A stretch of 64,000 nt of DNA from Palsa-506 sp963786975 (GCA_963786975.1 CAWBBE010000010.1:434001-498000), one strand, 5' to 3'. Counted from the first letter of the stretch, positions 33,901 to 41,628 are shown. The notes: generated from the letters alone by a model not told the origin. Numbers and translations: made by a program.

Positions 33901-35123
33901 CAAGGGCTGCGGAACCGAAGGCGGCCCAGCCGGTCTCTGCCGGGCCGCTGCCCGATCAGCCGAAAACGGATCAGCCGGGGCCCGCGCCCGCGGCCCCGGA
34001 TCAGCCGAAAGCGGATCAGCCGGGGCAGGCGCCCGCGGCGCCGGAGCAGCCGAAGGCGGCCGAGCCGGTGCCTGCCGGGCCAGCGCCGGATCAGCCGAAA
34101 GCGGATCAGCCGGGGCAGGCGCCCGCGGCGCCGGAGCAGCCGAAGGCGGCCGAGCCGGTGCCTGCCGGGCCAGCGCCGGAGCAGCCGAAAGCGGATCAGC
34201 CGGGGCCAGATCTGGCCAAGCCGGCCGAGCCAGCGCCGGCCGAGCCAGCGCCGGCTGCGCCGAAATCCGCCGAGCCGAAGCCAGCTGAGCCTGTTACCGA
34301 TCCCAATGCTCAGCCGGTGACCGACCCGGACGCGAAACCCGCTCCGGCCGAGGCAGCCTCCGAGGCGATCAAGGCCGAGCTGAATTCGAAGATCGAGGCA
34401 ACCGAGACCGAGTTGTCCGCCGCGCGAGAGGTACGGGGGAAGCTCAGTGAGCTCAACAAGAAAGCCCTGGCCCAGCACGATCTCGTCTCGCGGCTCGATC
34501 GAGAACTGCAGCGGACATCTGACCCGGCGAAGAAGGCCGAGCTGAACAAGCTCAGAAATGCAGCCCTCAAGGATCGGGCTGCCGCTGGCGACGAGCTCAA
34601 GGCCTACCGCAAGCAGCACGACATAGAGAAGGACTCGGACCTGGATGCCCAGATATCTGGGCTCGTAGCCGACCTGGACGGGCTGAAAGATGCGCTCAAC
34701 CCCAAGCCTTCGGTTGGTGTCGACGAGACTCAGCCACTGGGCGGCCGCTGGTACGACGTGCCGACGCAGGGCGGCGAAGTGAACCATATGCCGGCCGACG
34801 CGGCGAATCCGCACCTGAGCTTCGGCAAGGGCCCGAGCATCCGGATGGATATCCTGGATCACTACCGCACGAATAGCTGGGGAAGCTCCAAGGCTGCGCA
34901 AGCCTGGCGTGCGCGGCAGGCGAGCCTGATATCGCAGGGGAAGTTCCTGGACGCACTCGCCATGGATATAGTAGACGTACGCGGGAAAACCGGGGCCAAG
35001 TACGAGAAGGGAATCCAGCAAATGCTCGACTATGTCGAGAGGAGCCCGGAGGTAAGGGCACTGAGTAAGAATTCGACATTGAAGGTTTCGGATCTGCGAG
35101 TTCCTTCTGGTACGGCACAGTGA
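30921..35123 (+). CDS. eCIS-associated DUF4157 protein with C-terminal HNH-like toxin domain
   Basis: About 1400 residues. It opens with the eCIS cargo signature LALQRTAGNHAV. Residues about 181-255 are the DUF4157 core (YFEGRFGADFGPVRVHADEQ, HELTHTVQQG with an intact HExxH). Then come a Lys/Glu-rich coiled region, a poly-Gln stretch, two hydrophobic segments (LSGWLLAVAGVIYVASWLTG; IIVSVASIAVAAALHFVAKA), a Pro/Ala-rich linker with 30-residue repeats and a short coiled coil. The last 130 residues, with GGEVNHMPADAANP (near 1286), FGKGPSIRMDILDHYRTNS and KFLDALAMDIVDVRG, look like an HNH/EndoVII-fold nuclease toxin. The overlapping next gene is the likely immunity. Start GTG 30921; TTG 30906 possible. 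Confidence 0.85.
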   Translation: MTHQRATPYADRAERQPQHDAGLAAAPRRGAAASVLALQRTAGNHAVGLLLGRAAGQGTAVPARGSAAPAHGSGAMVFRKRDCSCDGCGDDLQLSGVAPASDPLEREADQVAAEVTGNPPAAGQPGGDDAAAGADEADYELTADHDPLVVQRKAAGPGSAGPARGDVLSQIRSARPGGRALPAATRGYFEGRFGADFGPVRVHADEQADQLSRSLGAQAFTVGADIFFRAGHYQPGTPAGQSLLAHELTHTVQQGADGHPGPAAGRGAGPGAAGIQGHADRQPVSRSPLAVQRQPARAKPARAPAETDMIEFSVAVPADVKTIDEVFRLYEQVAYGHATYSSWECGGGNCDVARRRGRTVTFYVARGNLEAISDPDTEERKKKAVKELAGKSGAEKETITREVDKRYAKLTGDKPGKKLAKSAEGKKRTWENELAEVLDEGTKLEELPPAIKTLMTGKGKVYSPKDYQHLLRIADKLAKLSPEDLAAFKLLAVRATDNVDLFEKSVDMFIARKAELVKALQEQQQQQQQKQQPAKADDTLQAAFDEKWRGLDEQAVATMSEGERYALARQMTAEMTAAQLKYMKDHPGQTLKDFAKSATLLNTPETFKGIGQDLAEAANGDANSWARWAAGTGAGSKLSGWLLAVAGVIYVASWLTGVGELATIAAAAEVLLASTLTLSAVEAELRIKAASQATDPAEFKRNVQAAAAAEANIIVSVASIAVAAALHFVAKAAFPKTMQNISRSLASFRERIRLKGSVYALKPSIVSEMGARRAELISTCDAAKAQATALSKEVAGLSMDQFVDRLESGNGDLLDQTKAPEEQRVDYRALTKFKEGRDAIAEYQQKLADSLASDVPSQIDSLQQNYVARIDEFLAEVDVALTHEELGTAVDKLEPVLTEQRMKDFMRGQQDQLTRQKLAEAQAAMQQKGLRLQQENAAQQASQPPAQPPAGRSAAARPPAATQPARTPPAPTRPARTQPAAAEPKPAEPKPAEPRAAEPKAAQPVSAGPLPDQPKTDQPGPAPAAPDQPKADQPGQAPAAPEQPKAAEPVPAGPAPDQPKADQPGQAPAAPEQPKAAEPVPAGPAPEQPKADQPGPDLAKPAEPAPAEPAPAAPKSAEPKPAEPVTDPNAQPVTDPDAKPAPAEAASEAIKAELNSKIEATETELSAAREVRGKLSELNKKALAQHDLVSRLDRELQRTSDPAKKAELNKLRNAALKDRAAAGDELKAYRKQHDIEKDSDLDAQISGLVADLDGLKDALNPKPSVGVDETQPLGGRWYDVPTQGGEVNHMPADAANPHLSFGKGPSIRMDILDHYRTNSWGSSKAAQAWRARQASLISQGKFLDALAMDIVDVRGKTGAKYEKGIQQMLDYVERSPEVRALSKNSTLKVSDLRVPSGTAQ
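33998..34206 (+). repeat. 90-bp tandem repeats in the toxin linker
   Basis: Units 33998-34087 and 34088-34177 are nearly identical, and a third partial copy runs to about 34206. Each encodes a 30-residue block of the type DQPKADQPGQAPAAPEQPKA. The linker is likely flexible and of variable length. Confidence 0.85.
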
Positions 35124-35539
35124 ACTTCGTTATCCAGCCGTATGCCGGAGCAGGCCCGGTCCGCCTGGGCTGTTCCGTCGACGAGGCCGAGGCGGCGCTC
35201 GGGCAGCGAAGCATCGCGGTCGACAAAGGCGGCGACCGGCCGACGGCGACCTTTCCCGAACTCGGCGTCCACGTGCACATCGGCGCCGACGGCCACTGCG
35301 ACGCCATCGAATTCATGCAGCCTGCTACGCCGATCCTGGACGGCCAGCCGCTTCTTGGCCCGCCGTTCGCCGAGGTCCTCGATCACCTGACTACGCTGGA
35401 CCCGGACCTTGCGACTGATCCGGCTGGAGCGACATCCGAATTGCTGGGCGTCGGCCTCTACGCGCCGCGGGCAGTCCAGGATCCGCAGTGGCCGGCCGAG
35501 GGCGTGATCGTGTTCGTGCGTGGCTACTACCGGGTGTGA
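35120..35539 (+). CDS. Putative immunity protein for the DUF4157 toxin
   Basis: A 139-residue acidic protein. GTG start overlaps the toxin stop (GTGA), so it is translationally coupled. The pattern YAGAGPVRLGCSVDEAEAAL, FPELGVHVHIGADGHCDAIE and LGPPFAEVLDHLTTLDPDLA matches small proteins commonly found behind polymorphic toxins (GAGPVRxG...EAxxALG). Acidic charge and coupling fit a direct inhibitor of a nuclease. No signal peptide, so it acts in the cytoplasm. That it neutralises this toxin is inferred from position only. Confidence 0.65.
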   Translation: MNFVIQPYAGAGPVRLGCSVDEAEAALGQRSIAVDKGGDRPTATFPELGVHVHIGADGHCDAIEFMQPATPILDGQPLLGPPFAEVLDHLTTLDPDLATDPAGATSELLGVGLYAPRAVQDPQWPAEGVIVFVRGYYRV

Positions 35540-35624
35540 CCTGATGGCGAAGCAACCGAGAGCAGGCTCGGCCTCAGCGCATACCAGCAATCAGGTCACA
35601 GCGACTCCAGGGGCTGGGTGAACG

Positions 35625-35978
35625 GTGCCGGGCAGGAACGTGGCTGGCGAGGGTGACGTCTCCGCGACCCCCGGGAACGTGCCCTTCACCGGCGCGCAGA
35701 GCGGGACATGGACGGCAGGCTCGGTCTCCGTGACCGCTCACCCCGATCTCGGGGTGGCCGGAGCGGCCGCGATCTCCCAGGCCAGCTGCGTGTTCTCGTT
35801 TGCCGGCGTGAACAGCGGCGGAACAGCGGTGACCGGGCAGGAGACCGTCACCCTGGCGGCCGGGGTGACAAAACTGCACGATGACCAGACTTCCGTGCTG
35901 GTGGACGGCGACCACGCCGTCGGCATGTTCGGCAACAAGCTCCTGGCGTCTTCCGCGCGGAAGCTGACGACGGCCTGA
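35625..35978 (+). CDS. PAAR-like spike-tip protein (tentative)
   Basis: A 117-residue beta-rich protein with GTAVTGQETVTLAAGVTKLH and SVLVDGDHAVGMFGNKL, a pattern reminiscent of PAAR-like/DUF4280-type tip proteins (…AECxFxGxNSxG…LVDGD…GN). Near a toxin gene and a VgrG-like spike this would suit a conical tip linking effector and spike. The usual PAAR triplets are not evident, so other beta-sandwich roles are possible. GTG start, weak ribosome binding site. Confidence 0.45.
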   Translation: MPGRNVAGEGDVSATPGNVPFTGAQSGTWTAGSVSVTAHPDLGVAGAAAISQASCVFSFAGVNSGGTAVTGQETVTLAAGVTKLHDDQTSVLVDGDHAVGMFGNKLLASSARKLTTA

Positions 35979-36166
35979 CGGCCCAGTCTCCGCTGCGCAG
36001 CCGCTGACTCTACCGCTCGGGTGCCTGATTCGATATCCTCATCCCCTGACGGTTGCTGGACGGGGGGCCCGGATGATCCAGCCGGGGGGATCGCCAATAT
36101 CTCTTCGCCAGCTAAAGCGTGCGCTGCTGGAATGCATTTCCGTTCTTACTGGCAGAGCCGCCATTT

Positions 36167-36183
36167 TAGCGACAGCGTCGCTA
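36167..36183. promoter_or_regulatory. Palindrome upstream of the eCIS operon
   Basis: TAGCGAC-AGC-GTCGCTA, a perfect 7-bp inverted repeat in a locally AT-richer stretch. A possible -35 TTGACT lies at 36194-36199, but the -10 spacing is not ideal. A candidate operator for the main operon starting at 36275; the rest of 35979-36274 shows nothing. Confidence 0.4.
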
Positions 36184-36274
36184 TCCCAGGCTATTGACTT
36201 TGTGAATTGCATGGCCGCGGTAACGTGACGGCTTAGCTCAATGGCTGCATCGCCATAGGAGGGAGGAGCCCGCC

Positions 36275-38593
36275 ATGAGTCACGGTGCACCTGGCGCACT
36301 GACCGGGCGGGGCAGCCCGGGCAGCCAGCCGGGCACGTCGGCGGCTGCGCCGGGCACCGCGGGCCAGGCGGGCCACCGCGCCAGTCCTGAGCTGGCGGCA
36401 GGCAGCGCTGACGGATCACCGCGGCCGCCCTGGACGGCCGCCAAGACCAGGTCCTCCCGGCCGCGGTCAGCCGCGCTGGGGTTCGCGTTCCAGCGCCTGG
36501 ACGCGATGCTCGCCCGCGCGCTGCCGCAGGCCCGCGAGCGGTTCGGGACCGCAGCGCCAGCCGATGCCTTCCGCGGGCTTTACGTCAGTGCCGACCAGGC
36601 GGCAGCCTCGCTCGACGGGCCGCCCGGGCTTCCGTTACTGAATGGCGCGCCGCCGGGCCCTTCGGCCCAGCCGGCCATGCCGGGCTGGGATCAGGTGACC
36701 GCCGGCCATCCCGGCTGGCGGTGGCTGCGGGACAGTTACGGCCTGACCGGCCAGGAACTTGATGTCGTCCTCATCGGCCTCGCGCCAGAAGCTGATCTGC
36801 GCTATGAGCGCCTGTACGGCTACCTGCAAGACGACGTCACGCGCCGGCGTCCAACCGCCAGCCTGGCGCTGGACCTGATCACCGCCACCGCGGCCGAGAA
36901 AGTTGCCGCGCGCGGTCTCTTCAGTGCCGACGCGCTGCTGATCAGTGAGCGCGTGCTGCGGCTGGTGCCTGATCCGCAGGTGGCTGAGCCGCCGCTGCTC
37001 GCACACGTCATCGCGCTTGACGAGCAGGTCGTCGACGTGCTGCTGCGCCAAGGCGGGCTCGACCGCAGGCTGGCGCGGCAGTGCCGGCTGGCCAGCCCGC
37101 CCGCCGGGCGCTGGCCGGACGTCCCGCTGCCAGCGGCCGAACGTGACCGGCTGCTGGCTGCTGCGCACGCCAGCAGCGGACGTCATCCCCTCCGCCTGCA
37201 TTTTCACTGCCCCGGCGACTCGCCGCAGCTGGCCACGGCCGAGGCGCTGGCCGGCCAGCTGCAGGCACCGTTGCTCGTGCTGGACCTGGCCTGCCTGCCA
37301 GCCGAGGCCGGCCAGGCGGACGAGGTGCTGTTCCGGGCGGTCAGGGAAGCCTCGCTGCACGGCGCCGTGCTGTACCTCGACAACCTGGACATGCTGCCGG
37401 AGCAGGGGCCCGTCCGCCCGGCGCTCGCCAGCCGGCTGTCCGGCCACGACGGAATCGTCATCCTGGCCGGCCAGAAGGCCTGGGTGCCACTGGGCGGCCC
37501 GGCGCTCGGCGTCGTCGAGGTGTCGTTCATGCGGCCGGATTTCGAAGTCCGGCGCCGCGCCTGGGCGACCTTCCTGGCCAGCGAGGGCATTACGTCGCCA
37601 TCCGGCCTGGCCGAGGTCCTCGCCGACCGGTTCCGCTGCGGGCCGGGCCAGATCGCCGACGCCGTGGCGACCGCGGCCGCCGCCGGACGGGTATCGGGAA
37701 GTGAGCCCGCACAGGCGGCCCTGTTCGCCGCCGCCCGCGGGCAGACGTCGCACCTGCTGGCCGGGCTGGCCGGCCAGATCGAGCCGGCCTACGGCTGGGC
37801 GGACGTCGTGCTGCCTGCCGACTCCCTGGCCCAGCTGCACGAGCTCTGCCAGCGGGTGACCCTGCGCCAGAAGGTCTGGCGGGACTGGGGGTTCGACGCC
37901 AAGCTCTCGCAGGGTAAGGGCACGGTAGCCCTGTTCACCGGACCGCCGGGGACGGGCAAGACGATGGCGGCCGAGGTCGTCGCGCGGGATCTGGGCCTCG
38001 ACCTGTTCAAGATCGACCTGTCCACCATGGTCAGCAAGTACATCGGGGAGACCGAGAAGAATCTTGAGCGTATCTTCGCGGCGGCGGCCGGCGCGGATGC
38101 CATCTTGATGTTCGACGAGGCGGACGCGCTTTTCGGGAAGCGGTCCGATGTCCGTGACGCGCATGACCGATACGCCAATATCGAGGTCTCCTATCTCCTG
38201 CAGCGCATAGAGCAGTACGACGGGATCGCGATCCTGGCCACGAACCTGCGCGAGCACCTGGACGCCGCCTTCACCCGCCGGCTGCAGTTCATCATCGACT
38301 TCCCGTTTCCCGGCGAGGGGGAGCGGCAGCGGATCTGGCAGATCTGCCTGCCGGCTGGCGCGCCGCGGGACACCGGAATCGACTTCGAGCGGCTGGGCCA
38401 GTTCAGGCTTTCCGGCGGCAACATCAGGAACGTCGTGCTGCACGCGGCCTTCCTCGCGGCCGCGCAGGAGCGCCCGATCGGCATGGCCGACATGCTCCAG
38501 GCCGTCCGGCGCGAGCTCCACAAGATGGGCAAGGTCACGTCGGAAGCCGAGCTGGGGATGGACGAGCTGAGCGCCGAGGCGGCAGCCGAATGA
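36275..38593 (+). CDS. eCIS AAA+ ATPase (Afp15-like)
   Basis: 772 residues. The first 100 are Ala/Gly/Pro-rich, then a helical domain, a degenerate ATPase-like middle (LHLDNLDM-type ALYLDNLDMLPEQGPVRPAL) and a C-terminal AAA+ module. The module has Walker A LFTGPPGTGKTMAAEVVARD (near 554), Walker B AILMFDEADALFGKRSDVRD (near 611), sensor 1 IAILATNLREHLDAAFTRRL and sensor 2 FRLSGGNIRNVVLHAAF. This ATPase is a hallmark of eCIS loci; it is needed for particle assembly, not for contraction. First gene of the operon, AGGAGGG 12 nt before the ATG. Confidence 0.93.
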   Translation: MSHGAPGALTGRGSPGSQPGTSAAAPGTAGQAGHRASPELAAGSADGSPRPPWTAAKTRSSRPRSAALGFAFQRLDAMLARALPQARERFGTAAPADAFRGLYVSADQAAASLDGPPGLPLLNGAPPGPSAQPAMPGWDQVTAGHPGWRWLRDSYGLTGQELDVVLIGLAPEADLRYERLYGYLQDDVTRRRPTASLALDLITATAAEKVAARGLFSADALLISERVLRLVPDPQVAEPPLLAHVIALDEQVVDVLLRQGGLDRRLARQCRLASPPAGRWPDVPLPAAERDRLLAAAHASSGRHPLRLHFHCPGDSPQLATAEALAGQLQAPLLVLDLACLPAEAGQADEVLFRAVREASLHGAVLYLDNLDMLPEQGPVRPALASRLSGHDGIVILAGQKAWVPLGGPALGVVEVSFMRPDFEVRRRAWATFLASEGITSPSGLAEVLADRFRCGPGQIADAVATAAAAGRVSGSEPAQAALFAAARGQTSHLLAGLAGQIEPAYGWADVVLPADSLAQLHELCQRVTLRQKVWRDWGFDAKLSQGKGTVALFTGPPGTGKTMAAEVVARDLGLDLFKIDLSTMVSKYIGETEKNLERIFAAAAGADAILMFDEADALFGKRSDVRDAHDRYANIEVSYLLQRIEQYDGIAILATNLREHLDAAFTRRLQFIIDFPFPGEGERQRIWQICLPAGAPRDTGIDFERLGQFRLSGGNIRNVVLHAAFLAAAQERPIGMADMLQAVRRELHKMGKVTSEAELGMDELSAEAAAE

Positions 38594-38602
38594 GGACTCC
38601 GC

Positions 38603-39427
38603 ATGTTCGATGATCTCGACGCGACCCTGAAGGCCATGCTCGCCGACCCTGCGGGGCCCGCTGACCTGCGCAATGCCGATGTCGCTTTCGACACGCCGGA
38701 CAAGGACTACCAGCCGGCCCAGGCCACAGTGAACCTGTTCCTGCATGAGATCGCGGAGAACCGCGCGCTCCGCGACGAGGCGCGGGTGATCGAGCGCACC
38801 GGCAACACCTATACGAGCCGGCTGCCGTCGCTGCGGCTGGACTGCAGCTACCTGGTCACCGCCTGGTCGGCGCAGTCGGCCGGGCTGAAGGCGCAGGAAG
38901 AACACCACCTGCTCGGCCTCGCGCTGATCTGGCTGAGCGGCTTCCCCGTCATCGATGACCGCTTCCTGCAGGGCACGCTGAACAACCCGCCGCAGCCTTA
39001 CCCGCTGTCCACGGTCGTGGCCCAGACCAACGAGGGCCAGCCCATGGGGCATTTCTGGAGCGCACTCGGGGTGTCACCCAAGCCCGCCTTCTCGCTGACC
39101 GTGACCATCGCGGTCGATCCCTCGGCTCAGGTCGAGCAGCTGGGGGTGGTCGAGGCGATCGACATCCAGAGCACGTCGCTGCAGTATCCGTCGCTGGCCG
39201 GCCGGGTTCTGGACAACGCGCTCACGCCGGTACCCGGGGCCACGGTGACGGTGGCCGAGAACGGCGATCAGCAGACTTCCGGCCCGGATGGCCGGTTCGC
39301 TTTCGCCGGCCTCGCGTTCGGCGCCTACACCCTGGCCGTTCAGGTGACCGGCCAGCCAGCCCAGCAGCAGCCCGTGACCTATGCAGCTGACAGCCAGATC
39401 CACAACGTGATCCTGCCGGGGTCCTGA
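38603..39427 (+). CDS. DUF4255 protein with C-terminal beta-sandwich (Afp16-like)
   Basis: 274 residues. Residues 1-190 are DUF4255 (MFDDLDATLKAMLADPA, VNLFLHEIAENRALRDEA, RLDCSYLVTAWS, HHLLGLALIWLSGFPVIDDR), the family containing the eCIS tail terminator/cap-type protein that sets the distal end of sheath and tube. The last 80 residues form a carboxypeptidase-regulatory-like Ig domain (GRVLDNALTPVPGATVTVAE, FAFAGLAFGAYTLAVQVTGQ), an extension seen in some actinobacterial versions. 9 nt after the ATPase stop. Confidence 0.85.
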   Translation: MFDDLDATLKAMLADPAGPADLRNADVAFDTPDKDYQPAQATVNLFLHEIAENRALRDEARVIERTGNTYTSRLPSLRLDCSYLVTAWSAQSAGLKAQEEHHLLGLALIWLSGFPVIDDRFLQGTLNNPPQPYPLSTVVAQTNEGQPMGHFWSALGVSPKPAFSLTVTIAVDPSAQVEQLGVVEAIDIQSTSLQYPSLAGRVLDNALTPVPGATVTVAENGDQQTSGPDGRFAFAGLAFGAYTLAVQVTGQPAQQQPVTYAADSQIHNVILPGS

Positions 39428-39452
39428 CCACCCGGCGGGCGAGGAGGAGACG

Positions 39453-40598
39453 ATGGTCGACTACACCACCAAGGCGCCGGGCGTCTACATCGAGGAGATC
39501 ACCCCCGCGGGGCCGATCGCCGGCGTCGGCACCAGCGTGACGGCGCTGATCGGGACCGTCGCCGCACCGCCCGCAAGCGGCGCTCTCGGCACGGCGGTCG
39601 CCGTCACCAACTGGACCGCGTACACGGACGCCTTCGGCGGGTACAAGGCACCGCTGAACCTGCCGTATGCCGTCCGCGGCTACTTCGAGAACGGCGGCAC
39701 GCTCGGCTACGTCGTCCCGATCAAGGACGCGACGGGCGTCGACGACGCACTCGACGCGCTCACCCGGCTGCCGGACGTCAGCATCGTGTGCCTGCCGGGG
39801 ATCGTCGACCCGGCCGTGCAGGCCAAGGTCATCACGCACTGCGAGGCGATGGGGGACCGGTTCGCCATCCTGGACGGCGCCCAGGACCCGACGCCGCTGA
39901 AGCAGGGCGGCGCCCTGCAGGCGCAGCGCGGCGCGCTGGACTCGGCCAATGGCTTCGCCGGGCTCTACTGGCCCTGGATCGTCATCGCCGACCCGGCCGC
40001 GGCCGCCGCGACACCCGGGACGGTCACCATCCCGCCGTCGGGACACATCGCGGGCGTGATGGCCCGGTGCGACGCCACCGTAGGAGTGCACCGCGCCCCG
40101 GCCAACGAACTCGTCCGGGGCGCCGTCGACCTCGACTACACGCTCAACGATACCGAGCAGGGACAGCTGAACAGCAGCAACATCAATGCCATCCGCGCGT
40201 TCCCGGGCAGCCCCCCGCTGATCTGGGGAGCCAGGACGCTGACCACGAGCACCCAGTGGCAGTACGTCAACGTCCGGCGGCTGGTGTCCTACATCGAGGA
40301 CTCACTGACCCAGGGCCTGCGCTGGGCGATCTTCGCACCCAACAACACGGCCCTGTGGAAAGGCCTGGAGCGGTCGATCACCGAGTTCCTGACCCGCATC
40401 TGGGAAGCCGGCGCGCTGTTCGGGGCCAGCGCCAAGGATGCCTTCTACGTGCTGATCAACGACGAGCTCAACCCGCCTGCCGTCCGCGATCTCGGCCAGG
40501 TGTTCGTCGAGATCGGCCTGGCCGTCACCCGGCCGGCCGAATACGTAGTGCTGCGCATCGGCCTCTGGGACGGCGGCGCGCAGATCAGCGAGGGATAG
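39453..40598 (+). CDS. Contractile sheath protein (Afp2/3/4-like)
   Basis: A 381-residue tail sheath. It has the N-terminal strand TTKAPGVYIEEITPAGPIAG, AVRGYFENGGTLGYVV, the variable outward domain, then the conserved C-terminal half: PPSGHIAGVMARCDATVGVH, NAIRAFPGSPPLIWGARTLT, WQYVNVRRLVSYIEDSLTQG, FAPNNTALWKGLERSITEFL and DVRDLGQVFVEIGLAVTRPA-type ending. Only one sheath gene is present, as in reduced actinobacterial eCIS, compared with three in Afp. GAGGAGGAG before the ATG. Confidence 0.95.
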   Translation: MVDYTTKAPGVYIEEITPAGPIAGVGTSVTALIGTVAAPPASGALGTAVAVTNWTAYTDAFGGYKAPLNLPYAVRGYFENGGTLGYVVPIKDATGVDDALDALTRLPDVSIVCLPGIVDPAVQAKVITHCEAMGDRFAILDGAQDPTPLKQGGALQAQRGALDSANGFAGLYWPWIVIADPAAAAATPGTVTIPPSGHIAGVMARCDATVGVHRAPANELVRGAVDLDYTLNDTEQGQLNSSNINAIRAFPGSPPLIWGARTLTTSTQWQYVNVRRLVSYIEDSLTQGLRWAIFAPNNTALWKGLERSITEFLTRIWEAGALFGASAKDAFYVLINDELNPPAVRDLGQVFVEIGLAVTRPAEYVVLRIGLWDGGAQISEG

Positions 40599-40611
40599 AG
40601 GAGAACCTGAC

Positions 40612-41052
40612 ATGGCTCAGACAGGACAGCGGGTCGACCCGTTCCGCAATTTCAACTTCCTGATCGAGCTCGATGGCATCGCCCAGGCGAGCTTTACCGA
40701 ATGCAGCGGGCTCGGCTCCACCACCGAGGTGATCGAGAACCGCGAAGGCGGCGACAACGTGACCGTGCGCAAGCTGCCCGGCAAGACCAGCTACTCGGAT
40801 ATCTCGCTGAAATGGGGCCTGACCGCCTCCACCGAGCTCTGGGACTGGCGCCAGCAGATCGCCGACGGCAACGTGGTCCGCAAGAACGGCTCGATCGTTG
40901 TCTTCGACCTGGCCAACAGCACCGAGGTGGCCCGGTGGAACTTCGTCCGCGCGTGGCCGACCAAATGGGAGGGGCCGAGCTTCACCGCGAAAGGCAACGA
41001 CATCGCGATCGACACTCTCGTGCTCGCGCACGAAGGGCTGACCCGGGTATGA
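40612..41052 (+). CDS. Inner tube protein (gp19/Hcp-like, Afp1/5-like)
   Basis: A 146-residue phage tail tube family protein. It starts MAQTGQRVDPFRNFNFLIEL DGIAQASFTECSGLGS and continues VTVRKLPGKTSYSDISLKWG, WDWRQQIADGNVVRKNGSIV and WPTKWEGPSFTAKGNDIAID. It forms the hexameric rings that line the sheath and hold cargo. A single tube gene serves the whole particle. The stop overlaps the ATG of the next gene. Confidence 0.95.
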   Translation: MAQTGQRVDPFRNFNFLIELDGIAQASFTECSGLGSTTEVIENREGGDNVTVRKLPGKTSYSDISLKWGLTASTELWDWRQQIADGNVVRKNGSIVVFDLANSTEVARWNFVRAWPTKWEGPSFTAKGNDIAIDTLVLAHEGLTRV

Positions 41053-41417
41053 GCGTGCTGGCCACCGAGCTGGAATTCGAGCTGCCGAAGGGCTACGTCG
41101 ACGCGGACGGCAACCTGCACCGCAACGGCGTGATGCGGCTGGCGACGGCGGCGGACGAGATCTACCCGCTGAAGGATCCACGGGTGCAGAACTGGCCCGC
41201 CTACCTCATCGTTATCCTGCTCTCCCGGGTCGTGACCAGGCTCGGCGGCCTGACCGACATCAACCCCGGGGTCATCGAGGGCCTGTTCTCCGAGGATCTG
41301 GCGCACCTGCAGGACCTTTACAACCGGGTCAACGGGCTGACTCCGCGCACGATCACGGTCGACTGCCCGCACTGCGGCCGCGGCCACGATGTGGAGGTGC
41401 CGCTGCTGGGGGGGTAA
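41049..41417 (+). CDS. Tail-assembly-chaperone-like protein (phage gpE/gp41 type), frame-0 product
   Basis: 122 residues. The pattern LPKGYVDADGNLHRNGVMRL, TAADEIYPLKDPRVQNWPAY, LIVILLSRVVTRLGGLTDIN and FSEDLAHLQDLYNRVNG matches the phage tail assembly chaperone group of P2 gpE and Mu gp41. A CPHCGRGH pair near the end may bind zinc with other residues. The gene stands right behind the tube gene, the standard position for tail chaperones. It ends in GGGGGGG followed by TAA, with a DUF6760 reading frame in -1 phase downstream. ATG overlaps the tube stop (ATGA). Confidence 0.75.
   Translation: MSVLATELEFELPKGYVDADGNLHRNGVMRLATAADEIYPLKDPRVQNWPAYLIVILLSRVVTRLGGLTDINPGVIEGLFSEDLAHLQDLYNRVNGLTPRTITVDCPHCGRGHDVEVPLLGG
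41408..41414 (+). other. Candidate -1 ribosomal frameshift site (G GGG GGG)
   Basis: Seven consecutive G in frame as X XXY YYZ (codons GGG 41409, GGG 41412), directly before the TAA at 41415. Slipping back one base continues GTA ACG GGC TAC into the DUF6760 frame up to 41599. Confidence 0.55.
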
Positions 41418-41599
41418 CGGGCTACCCCCTGGACCGGGTTCACCAGGAGGCAGCCTTTCTCGGACGGTACGTGCACTGGACCCTGACCGAGGTGCTAGGC
41501 CTCGATCATGCCCAGCGGCGGCGCTGGGTGCAGGAGGTAGCCGGCCAGCTCGAGCGGGAGGGACGCGGGGCCGGGGACGGGACCTGGCAGGCGGACTGA
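41414..41599 (+). CDS. DUF6760 domain, -1 frame extension without its own start
   Basis: 61 codons ending at TGA 41597-41599 that read GYPLDRVHQEAAFLGRYVHW, TLTEVLGLDHAQRRRWVQEV and AGQLEREG. This is the DUF6760 signature (YPLDxxxxEAAxxxxxxHWxxxExLxLxHxxRRRWVxE) found in eCIS and related tail clusters. No ATG, GTG or TTG precedes the conserved GYPLD in this frame; the codon before is GTA-ACG. So either it is made as a -1 fusion to the preceding protein, or a homopolymer error hides a GTG start. Too short for ordinary gene callers. Confidence 0.65.
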   Translation, partial: VTGYPLDRVHQEAAFLGRYVHWTLTEVLGLDHAQRRRWVQEVAGQLEREGRGAGDGTWQAD

Positions 41600-41628
41600 C
41601 GTAGCAACCAGGCAGACGGGAAGCGAGG

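Noticed and set aside
30921..35123. The large DUF4157 protein as tape measure
   Set aside because: It has coils and membrane segments, but the DUF4157 signature, C-terminal nuclease-like domain and coupled immunity gene point to cargo; kept only as a possibility in the findings.
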